11,985 nucleotides of DNA from an uncultured Bacteroidales bacterium (GTDB lineage Bacteria > Bacteroidota > Bacteroidia > Bacteroidales > Bacteroidaceae): positions 1 to 11,985 of the forward strand of contig CALEFD010000028.1 in NCBI GenBank assembly GCA_937876995.1, written 5' to 3'. Positions 5,141 through 11,985 of this stretch are shown here, one piece after another. Positions within the stretch are counted from its first letter, which is position 1. Each line of letters opens with the position of its first letter. The translations under genes and the position numbers were made by a program. The notes below the pieces were generated by a model. That model was given only the letters and a program-made list of their open reading frames with translations. It searched no databases and was not told the origin of the DNA.

Positions 5141-7966
5141 CTATTCAAAATAGCGTTTCAGATATTGTCCGGTGTATGAATCCGGGTACTCTGAAATCTC
5201 TTTTGGTGTTCCGGTGGCAATAATGGTACCACCCTTGTCGCCACCTTCGGGACCCAAATCTATAATGTAATCGGCACACTTTATTACATCCATATTGTGC
5301 TCAATTATTATAATGGTGTGTCCGCGTTCTATAAGTGCATTGAAAGATTCCAACAGTTTTTTTATGTCGTGGAAGTGTAGTCCGGTAGTGGGTTCATCAA
5401 ATATAAAGATGGTTGGATCACTCTTCTCCAAACTTAGGTAGTATGCCAATTTTACGCGCTGACTTTCACCACCCGACAGGGTAGAAGATGATTGCCCTAA
5501 CTTAACATAACCCAAACCTACCTGTTTAAGTGCATTCAGTTTCTTTACAATCTTCTTTTCTGTAGGATTATTGCCACTAAAGAATTCTGTTGCTTGATTT
5601 ACAGTCATATTTAGAACGTCCCAGATGTTCTTGCCTTTGTATGTAACCTCTAAAACATCGCTTTTGAAACGTTTGCCATGACAGCTTTCACACTCCAATT
5701 GTAAATCGGACATAAACTGCATAGAGATACTTATGGTTCCTTCGCCTTTACACTCTTCGCAGCGGCCTCCCTCTGAATTGAATGAAAAGTGTCCGGCTTT
5801 GAATCCCATCTGTTTGGAAAGAGTCTGGTCTGCAAATAGTTTCCTTATGTCGTCGTATGCTTTAATGTAAGATACCGGATTGGAACGCGAAGATCTTCCT
5901 ATGGGGTTCTGATCTACAAACTCTACTCCTTTTACCATATTCAAATCGCCCTCTACAGATAGGCATTCACCGGGGTGTTCGCTGGTTTCACTGTAGATGT
6001 TCTTCAGGTGCAGATATAGTATCTCCCTGACAAGTGTACTTTTACCTGAGCCGCTTACTCCGGTTACTACTGTCATTACATTCAGAGGGAATTTTACATC
6101 TATTCCCTTCAGGTTGTTTTGACGCGCCCCTTTTACCTGGATTGAGTTGTTCCAATATCGGGGTGAATAGGGTAGTGGAATGGTCTCTTTTCCTGTCAGG
6201 TACTTTATGGTGTAGCTGTCTGAATTGCTGTCCAGATTGTTTATATCGCCTTGATAGACTATGTTTCCACCGCCACGACCGGCTTCCGGACCTACGTCTA
6301 TTATGTAGTCGGCTGCACGAATTATCTCTTCGTCGTGTTCTACTACTATTACGGTGTTGCCTATATCTTTAAGCTCTTTAAGTACCTTAATAAGTCTGTC
6401 TGTATCGCGGCTGTGCAGTCCTATGCTGGGTTCGTCAAGTACATACAATGAACCTACCAGGCTGCTGCCAAGCGATGTTACCAAACTTATGCGCTGGCTT
6501 TCTCCACCCGATAGTGTGTTGCTGGCTCTGTTCAGTGTCAGATACTCCAGGCCTACATTGGTCATAAATGTCAGACGGCGGTCTATCTCTTTAAGAATTC
6601 TCTTTGCTGTCTGATATTCGTGTTCCTGCAGTTCTAAATTGGAGAAAAAATCCTTTAGTTTGCCTATTGGCATTTCTATTAATTCTGTAATAGATTTTCC
6701 TCCCACTTTTACGTATGTTGCCTCTTTACGCAATCTTGTACCATGACATTCCGGACAGGTGGTTTTGCCTCTGTATCGTGCCAGCATAACTCTGTACTGT
6801 ATCTTGTACTGGTTGCGTTCTACCATACGGAAGAAGTTGTCTATGCTACATTCCCAGTCGTCTTCCGACAGTGGTTTGCCTGTTCCGTGCCACAGATAAT
6901 CTTTCTCTTGTTCTGTCAGTTCGTAGTATGGTTTGAAGATAGGGAAATCTACCTGCGAAGCCTGCATAATGAATGCATCTTTCCATTCGCCCATCTTTTC
7001 TCCACGCCAACATACCACTGCACCGTCATAAATACTGAGTGAACGGTTTGGGATAACCAATGATTCATCTATTCCTATTATTCTACCATAGCCTTCGCAT
7101 TTAGGGCAGGCACCTATAGGAGAATTGAATGAAAACAGTTGTTCTGTAGGCTCTTCAAACTTTATTCCGTCTGCTTCAAAGCGGTTGTTGAACTCTACAA
7201 GTGTAGTCTGTTCTGTATCATAAAAACGTAGCAGACAGCAACCATCGCCCTCATAGAATGCAGTGTCGGCAGAATCGCTCAATCGACTTATGCTCTCCTG
7301 AGTGTGGTCTGTGGATAGGCGGTCTATCAATATGTATGCTTGATGTATGTTTTTTTCTATATCGGATAGTTTGGCATCATTCTCTATGATGTCTTCTATG
7401 CGAATAATCTCTGCATTATAGTCTATACGCGTATAGCCCTGCTGAAGTTGAGATTGCAATAGCTCTTTTATGCTGCTTTTACCACGCATAATCAGTGGGG
7501 CAAGAACAGTGTATCGGGTACGTTCCGGATGGCTCAGCATATATTGCACTACATCTTCTGTGTAATGTCTTTTTACTAATTCACCGCTTATGGGCGATAC
7601 TGTCTTGCCTATTCTGGAAAAGAGCAGTTTAAGATATTCGTAGATCTCTGTCTGTGTGCCCACAGTGGAACGTGGATTCCTGTTTGCGGTATGCTGTTCT
7701 ATGGCAATGGTTGGTGGTAAACCCAAAATATAGTCACATTCGGGCTTTTTCATTCTGCCCAAAAACTGGCGTGCGTAAGACGATAACGATTCTACATATC
7801 TGCGTTGTCCTTCGGCATACAGAGTATCGAAAGCTAATGAAGATTTGCCGGAACCGGACAATCCTGTAATAACTATGAATTTGTCTCTTGGAATCTCCAG
7901 AGATATGTTATTCAGGTTGTTAACCCTCACTTTATGTAGTAATATGTTATCTGTTTCCTTTGCCAT
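5141..7966 (-). CDS. uvrA: UvrABC system protein A (excinuclease ABC subunit A)
   Basis: UvrA is the DNA-damage-recognition ATPase of nucleotide excision repair; its dimer loads UvrB at lesions in the cytoplasm. The 941-residue chain has the full duplicated ABC layout: Walker A GLSGSGKS (35-42), the SLSSYARQFLGRM and NPRSTVGTQTE segments, zinc ligands C404/C407, signature LSGGESQR (485-492) with Walker B DEP (511-513), second Walker A GVSGSGKS (636-643), zinc finger C736/C739/C759/C762, second signature (830-837) and DEP (857-859). In the first zinc module only C287/C290 are present; F263 and D266 stand where E. coli has CPIC. The start at 7966 (MAKETDNILL) is preferred over an upstream TTG at 7996, which lies in the -7 promoter box. 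The length matches the family (about 940). It is divergent from purL and ends 2 bp from the regulator gene. Confidence 0.97.
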   Translation of the reverse strand: MAKETDNILLHKVRVNNLNNISLEIPRDKFIVITGLSGSGKSSLAFDTLYAEGQRRYVESLSSYARQFLGRMKKPECDYILGLPPTIAIEQHTANRNPRSTVGTQTEIYEYLKLLFSRIGKTVSPISGELVKRHYTEDVVQYMLSHPERTRYTVLAPLIMRGKSSIKELLQSQLQQGYTRIDYNAEIIRIEDIIENDAKLSDIEKNIHQAYILIDRLSTDHTQESISRLSDSADTAFYEGDGCCLLRFYDTEQTTLVEFNNRFEADGIKFEEPTEQLFSFNSPIGACPKCEGYGRIIGIDESLVIPNRSLSIYDGAVVCWRGEKMGEWKDAFIMQASQVDFPIFKPYYELTEQEKDYLWHGTGKPLSEDDWECSIDNFFRMVERNQYKIQYRVMLARYRGKTTCPECHGTRLRKEATYVKVGGKSITELIEMPIGKLKDFFSNLELQEHEYQTAKRILKEIDRRLTFMTNVGLEYLTLNRASNTLSGGESQRISLVTSLGSSLVGSLYVLDEPSIGLHSRDTDRLIKVLKELKDIGNTVIVVEHDEEIIRAADYIIDVGPEAGRGGGNIVYQGDINNLDSNSDSYTIKYLTGKETIPLPYSPRYWNNSIQVKGARQNNLKGIDVKFPLNVMTVVTGVSGSGKSTLVREILYLHLKNIYSETSEHPGECLSVEGDLNMVKGVEFVDQNPIGRSSRSNPVSYIKAYDDIRKLFADQTLSKQMGFKAGHFSFNSEGGRCEECKGEGTISISMQFMSDLQLECESCHGKRFKSDVLEVTYKGKNIWDVLNMTVNQATEFFSGNNPTEKKIVKKLNALKQVGLGYVKLGQSSSTLSGGESQRVKLAYYLSLEKSDPTIFIFDEPTTGLHFHDIKKLLESFNALIERGHTIIIIEHNMDVIKCADYIIDLGPEGGDKGGTIIATGTPKEISEYPDSYTGQYLKRYFE

Positions 7967-7993
7967 ATTCAAATTATTCCGCCTATTTATGCA

Positions 7994-8001
7994 CAAAGGT
8001 A
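7994..8001 (-). promoter_or_regulatory. Candidate -7 promoter element (TACCTTTG) for uvrA
   Basis: On the minus strand, TACCTTTG matches TAnnTTTG and lies 27 bases before the uvrA ATG at 7966. No clear TTTG -33 box is visible. Its place shows that the longer open frame beginning at 7996 would start inside the promoter, supporting the 7966 start. Confidence 0.5.
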
Positions 8002-8044
8002 CGGATTTTTATGCTTTCCTTTTCATTACGTTAGAATAATTGGT

Positions 8045-8052
8045 TAATTTTG
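8045..8052 (+). promoter_or_regulatory. Candidate -7 promoter element (TAATTTTG) for purL
   Basis: TAATTTTG fits TAnnTTTG and lies 31 bases before the purL ATG. It is back-to-back with the uvrA element in the 117-bp divergent gap. I see no purine riboswitch or clear operator in the short leader. Confidence 0.5.
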
Positions 8053-8083
8053 CATTGAATTTTGAACATTCCAATTTATAGAT

Positions 8084-11000
8084 ATGATACTCTTCTTTAA
8101 GAATCAAACAGGCACAATAGTTGCCACTGAGAGCGTTTCAAAACTGTCTGATGACGATGTAAAAAAACTGTCTTGGCTTTACGGCGAAGCAGAACTGCTG
8201 GATGCAGAATCGTTAGAAGGATATTTTGTAGGTCCACGTCGTGAAATGATTACTCCCTGGAGTACAAATGCTGTTGAAATTACCCAGAATATGGGACTTT
8301 CGGGCATTTTGCGTATAGAGGAATATTCCCCTGTAAAAGATGCAGATGCAGAATACGATCCTATGCTGCAGCGTCTCTATTCAGGTTTGGACCAGAAAAT
8401 CTTTAAGGTTGATATTGAACCACAACCTATTCTCTTTATTGAAGATTTGGAATCTTACAATGAACAAGAGGGTTTGGCTTTGTCGGCAGAAGAGATTGAA
8501 TATCTCCACAAAGTAGAAGGCGAATTAGGACGTAAACTTACCGATAGCGAAGTGTTTGGTTTTGCACAGATCAATTCAGAACATTGTCGTCACAAGATAT
8601 TCGGTGGTACATTCATTATAGATGGTAAGGAGATGGAATCTTCTCTGTTCCAAATGATTAAAAAGACTACTCAGGAAAATCCTAACAGCATTCTTTCTGC
8701 ATATAAAGACAATGTGGCTTTTGCGCAGGGTCCTGTTGTGGAACAGTTTGCTCCGGTAGATCACTCTACATCCGATTACTTCGTTATAAAAGATATTGAA
8801 ACAGTTATCTCTCTTAAAGCAGAGACTCATAACTTCCCAACAACAGTAGAACCATTTAATGGTGCTTCAACCGGTACAGGTGGTGAAATTCGCGACCGTA
8901 TGGGTGGCGGTAAAGGTTCTTGGCCTATTGCAGGTACTGCTGTTTATATGACATCTTATCCACGTAATGACCAGGGACGTCAGTGGGAAAAAGGTATGAA
9001 GGAGCGTAACTGGTTGTATCAGACTCCTGAACAGATTCTTATCAAGGCATCAAACGGTGCTTCCGATTTCGGTAATAAGTTTGGTCAGCCACTTATTTGC
9101 GGTTCATTGCTTACTTTTGAACACAAAGAGAACGACGAACAGTATGGTTACGACAAAGTGATAATGCTGGCAGGTGGTGTAGGTTATGGTACCAAACGTG
9201 ACTGTTTGAAAGGTGAACCTCAGACCGGCAATAAAGTTGTGGTTTTGGGTGGTGATAACTATCGTATTGGTTTAGGTGGCGGTTCTGTATCGTCAGTAGA
9301 GACAGGTCGCTATTCATCGGGTATTGAATTGAATGCTGTTCAGCGTGCAAATGCCGAAATGCAGAAACGTGCTTACAACGTAACACGTGCTCTTTGCGAA
9401 GAGGAATCCAATCCTATAGTATCTATTCACGACCACGGTTCTGCAGGTCACGTAAACTGTCTTTCCGAACTTGTGGAAGAGTGTGGTGGTTTGATAGAGA
9501 TGGATAAACTGCCTATTGGTGACAAGACTCTTTCTGCAAAAGAGATTGTGGCTAATGAATCACAGGAACGTATGGGCTTGTTGATAGACGAAAAGTATAT
9601 TGGTCATGTTCAGCAGATTGCAGAACGCGAACGCGCTCCTATGTATGTGGTTGGTGAAACTACTGGCGATGCCCGTTTTGCTTTCCAGCAGGCTGATGGC
9701 GTTCGTCCTTTCGATCTGGCAGTAAGCCAGATGTTCGGCTCATCACCAAAGACATATATGGTGGATGAAACTGTAGAACGTAAATATGAAAACGTTAAGT
9801 ATTCCGAAAAGGAACTTACAAAATATGTAGAAGATGTACTGCAACTGGAATCTGTAGCTTGTAAAGATTGGCTAACCAATAAAGTTGACCGTTCTGTAAC
9901 AGGTAAGATTGCACGTCAGCAGTGTCAGGGTAAGTTGCAGTTGCCACTATCTGACTGTGGTGTTGTTGCTTTGGACTATCGTGGAAAGAAGGGTATAGCA
10001 ACCGCTATTGGTCATGCTCCTCAGGCGGCTCTTGCCGATTCTGCAGCTGGTTCAGTTCTTGCTGTATCTGAAGCTCTTACAAACATCGTCTTTGCTCCAC
10101 TTACACAGGGTATCAACAGCGTATCGTTAAGTGCAAACTGGATGTGGCCTTGTCGTTCACAGAAGGGTGAAGATGCACGTCTGTACAAAGGTGTTAAGGC
10201 TCTGTCTGATTTCTGTATTGCACTTGGTGTGAATGTTCCTACAGGTAAGGATTCACTCTCAATGACTCAGAAATATCCTAATGGTGAAAAGATTATCAGC
10301 CCGGGTACAGTTATTGTATCTTCAGGTGGTGAAGTTTCTGATGTTAAGAAGGTGGTATCGCCTGTATTGGCAGAAGTGAAAAATAGCACTCTGCTTCATA
10401 TAGACTTTAGCTTTGATGAACAGCGTCTGGGCGGTTCTGCATTTGCTCAGTCACTTGGTAAGATAGGTAGCGATGTTCCTACCGTTAAGAGTGCAGAATA
10501 TTTTGCCGATGCTTTCAATGCAGTTCAGACACTTGTAGAAAAAGAACTTGTTTTGGCCGGTCACGATATCTCTGCAGGTGGTATGATTGTTACTCTGCTT
10601 GAAATGTGTTTTGCTAACGTAAACGGTGGTCTGAATATAGATCTCAGCCAGTTGGTTGGTGACGATATTGTTAAGATTCTCTTCTCTGAAAATCCGGGTT
10701 TGATTCTACAGATTGACAATAAGAATCTGGATGCTGTAACCACTATCCTTGAAGGTGAAGGTGTAGGTTATGCAGTTATAGGTCGTCCATCTGAAGATCG
10801 CAATATTACTTTGAAACTTGCTGATAAGAAGTTCAGTATAGATATTAATAAGATGCGTGATTTGTGGTTCCGTACATCTTATCTGCTTGACAGGAAACAG
10901 TCTATGAACGGTTGCGCAGATAAGCGTTACGAAAACTATTCAGAACAGCCATTGAATTTGAAGTTTAACTACAACTTTACAGGTAAGCTTGCAGACTATG

Positions 11001-11782
11001 GTTTGAATCCTAATCGTCGCGAATCTACAGGCATTAAAGCTGCTATCATCCGCGAAAAGGGTACAAACGGTGAACGCGAAATGGCTTATACACTGTGGTT
11101 GGCAGGTTTCGATGTTAAGGATGTTACAATGACCGACTTGGTTAGCGGACGTGAAACATTGGAAGATATCAATATGATTGTCTTCTGCGGTGGCTTCTCA
11201 AATTCAGACGTATTGGGTTCAGCTAAAGGTTGGGCTGGTGCATTCCTGTTCAATCCAAAGGCAAAAGCAGCACTCGACAACTTCTATGCAAGAAAAGATA
11301 CTCTTTCATTAGGTATCTGTAACGGTTGTCAGTTGATGATAGAACTTGGATTGGTAAATCCTGAACACGAAAAGAAGAGCCGTATGCTTCACAACGATTC
11401 ACACAAATTTGAATCATCGTTCTTAGGATTGACTATTCCACAAAATAACAGCGTAATGTTCAGCACTCTGTCAGGTAACAGACTTGGTGTTTGGGTAGCT
11501 CACGGAGAAGGTAAGTTCTCACTACCTTATTCAGAAGATCAGTACAATGTGATAGCTCACTATACATATCCTGATTATCCGGCAAATCCAAACGGTTCTG
11601 ATTACAATGTGGCAGGTATAGCAAGTGCCGATGGCCGTCACGTGGCAATGATGCCGCACCCTGAACGTGCTATTTTCCCATGGCAGTGTGGTTACTATCC
11701 TGCAGATCGCAAACAGGACGAAATCACTCCTTGGTTAGAGGCATTCGTTAATGCAAGAAAATGGGTTGAAGCTCAGAAATAA
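8084..11782 (+). CDS. purL: Phosphoribosylformylglycinamidine synthase, single-chain form
   Basis: This cytoplasmic enzyme converts FGAR, glutamine and ATP to FGAM, glutamate and ADP, step four of purine synthesis. The 1232-residue chain is the long fused form, which needs no separate PurS or PurQ. The N-terminal part includes FVGPRREMITPWSTNAVEI; the catalytic half has SEHCRHKIF (H167, H170) and KAETHNFPTTVEPFNGAS (K245 onward) with a glycine-rich loop. The second AIRS-like half has GKDSLSMTQKYP (G721 onward) and GHDISAGGM. The C-terminal class I glutaminase domain has GICNGCQ with nucleophile C1079 and the pair H1192/E1194 in MMPHPERAIFPWQ, so it looks intact. Start MILFFKN at 8084 fits relatives in Bacteroides and lies 31 bases after a -7 box. 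A hairpin follows the stop. Confidence 0.97.
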   Translation: MILFFKNQTGTIVATESVSKLSDDDVKKLSWLYGEAELLDAESLEGYFVGPRREMITPWSTNAVEITQNMGLSGILRIEEYSPVKDADAEYDPMLQRLYSGLDQKIFKVDIEPQPILFIEDLESYNEQEGLALSAEEIEYLHKVEGELGRKLTDSEVFGFAQINSEHCRHKIFGGTFIIDGKEMESSLFQMIKKTTQENPNSILSAYKDNVAFAQGPVVEQFAPVDHSTSDYFVIKDIETVISLKAETHNFPTTVEPFNGASTGTGGEIRDRMGGGKGSWPIAGTAVYMTSYPRNDQGRQWEKGMKERNWLYQTPEQILIKASNGASDFGNKFGQPLICGSLLTFEHKENDEQYGYDKVIMLAGGVGYGTKRDCLKGEPQTGNKVVVLGGDNYRIGLGGGSVSSVETGRYSSGIELNAVQRANAEMQKRAYNVTRALCEEESNPIVSIHDHGSAGHVNCLSELVEECGGLIEMDKLPIGDKTLSAKEIVANESQERMGLLIDEKYIGHVQQIAERERAPMYVVGETTGDARFAFQQADGVRPFDLAVSQMFGSSPKTYMVDETVERKYENVKYSEKELTKYVEDVLQLESVACKDWLTNKVDRSVTGKIARQQCQGKLQLPLSDCGVVALDYRGKKGIATAIGHAPQAALADSAAGSVLAVSEALTNIVFAPLTQGINSVSLSANWMWPCRSQKGEDARLYKGVKALSDFCIALGVNVPTGKDSLSMTQKYPNGEKIISPGTVIVSSGGEVSDVKKVVSPVLAEVKNSTLLHIDFSFDEQRLGGSAFAQSLGKIGSDVPTVKSAEYFADAFNAVQTLVEKELVLAGHDISAGGMIVTLLEMCFANVNGGLNIDLSQLVGDDIVKILFSENPGLILQIDNKNLDAVTTILEGEGVGYAVIGRPSEDRNITLKLADKKFSIDINKMRDLWFRTSYLLDRKQSMNGCADKRYENYSEQPLNLKFNYNFTGKLADYGLNPNRRESTGIKAAIIREKGTNGEREMAYTLWLAGFDVKDVTMTDLVSGRETLEDINMIVFCGGFSNSDVLGSAKGWAGAFLFNPKAKAALDNFYARKDTLSLGICNGCQLMIELGLVNPEHEKKSRMLHNDSHKFESSFLGLTIPQNNSVMFSTLSGNRLGVWVAHGEGKFSLPYSEDQYNVIAHYTYPDYPANPNGSDYNVAGIASADGRHVAMMPHPERAIFPWQCGYYPADRKQDEITPWLEAFVNARKWVEAQK

Positions 11783-11801
11783 AGAGCTATTATAGCTAAA
11801 A

Positions 11802-11835
11802 GAACCCCGAACTTTTTCCACAAAGTCCGGGGTTC
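11802..11835. terminator. Hairpin after purL, probable terminator
   Basis: GAACCCCG (11802-11809) pairs with CGGGGTTC (11828-11835). After one A/C mismatch, ACTTT pairs with AAAGT, giving a 13-pair stem with a 6-base loop. On the plus strand it is followed by ACTATATAAT, not a T-run; on the minus strand TTTT follows directly. It probably ends purL transcripts and may also stop transcription from the right. A small dyad AGCTA-TTA-TAGCT (11785-11797) sits between the purL stop and the hairpin. Confidence 0.7.
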
Positions 11836-11912
11836 ACTATATAATATAGATTAGGTGTCTTTCATTATGTTTTCATTAAGTAAATTTGTGAATCTTATAT
11901 TTTGAAAACGAA

Positions 11913-11985
11913 ATGACAAAAGAAGAATTAATCACTAGTACATTAGAGGTCACAAATCGTGACCTCAAACAAGAAACACATGAAC
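11913..11985 (+). CDS. 5' end of an unidentified gene (runs off the window)
   Basis: An ATG at 11913 opens 24 uninterrupted codons to the window edge, beginning MTKEELITSTLEVTNRDLKQ. The visible residues are charged and probably helical, with no signal peptide. This is too little for a family; short coiled-coil starts of this sort occur in transposase-associated and many other proteins. The upstream ATATTTTG (11897-11904) is only an imperfect -7 box. An exact 8-bp inverted repeat lies within the first 20 codons. The start could be wrong because the frame cannot be followed. Confidence 0.5.
   Translation, partial: MTKEELITSTLEVTNRDLKQETHE
11946..11966 (+). repeat. Perfect 8-bp inverted repeat inside the start of the last gene
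   Basis: GAGGTCAC (11946-11953) and GTGACCTC (11959-11966) are exact reverse complements separated by AAATC. It would form a stable hairpin in mRNA 33 bases after the start codon, or be a dimeric protein site in DNA. Confidence 0.6.

Noticed and set aside
6034..7042. Several plus-strand open frames inside uvrA (also at 7654-8039)
   Set aside because: All are antisense shadows of an intact UvrA with every motif in place; their residue composition is unnatural.
7967..7996. Longer UvrA starting at the TTG at 7996
   Set aside because: That codon lies inside the TACCTTTG promoter element; the ATG at 7966 gives the usual family length and N-terminus.

Overview
The window reads as chromosomal DNA of a member of the Bacteroidales (Bacteroides/Prevotella-like). 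PurL and UvrA have the sequence style and length of that order. Several genes are preceded by a match to the Bacteroidetes sigma-factor -7 element (TAnnTTTG) and lack a Shine-Dalgarno sequence. A surface-type lipoprotein carries the Fibrobacter-succinogenes-type major paralogous domain common in gut Bacteroidales. No rRNA, tRNA, CRISPR array, transposase or phage gene was recognised.

Layout. (1) Positions 2-558 hold the 3' end of an unidentified small gene overlapping by ATGA a PIN-domain ribonuclease (COG1569 type), arranged like a toxin-antitoxin operon. (2) Positions 559-882 are non-coding; the last 100 bases contain a three-part self-complementary repeat overlapping two candidate -7 boxes. 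(3) Positions 883-4147 hold four plus-strand genes of unknown function, all envelope-directed: a secreted protein, a four-helix DUF805-like membrane protein, a lipoprotein with a C-terminal FISUMP domain, and another secreted protein. Two nearly identical 45-bp repeats lie across the ends of the last two genes, with a degenerate relative in front of the lipoprotein gene, and a strong intrinsic terminator closes the group. (4) Positions 4347-5138 encode a membrane protein with a cytoplasmic C-terminal helix-turn-helix, a candidate membrane-bound regulator with its own promoter. (5) Positions 5141-7966 (minus strand) encode UvrA, converging on the regulator with a 2-bp gap. (6) Positions 8084-11782 encode PurL (single-chain FGAM synthase), divergent from uvrA. 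(7) A hairpin follows purL, and at 11913 a new gene begins and leaves the window.

How the genes fit together. uvrA (nucleotide excision repair) and purL (step four of purine synthesis) are housekeeping genes that flank a visibly AT-richer accessory block (1-5138). Inside that block, the envelope-destined products next to a membrane-tethered DNA-binding protein could form a small sensing or surface-response module. That is inference from position; no known pathway was recognised. The most unusual sequence-level signals are the three-part repeat at 761-856 and the gene-end repeats at 3449-3493 and 4135-4179.
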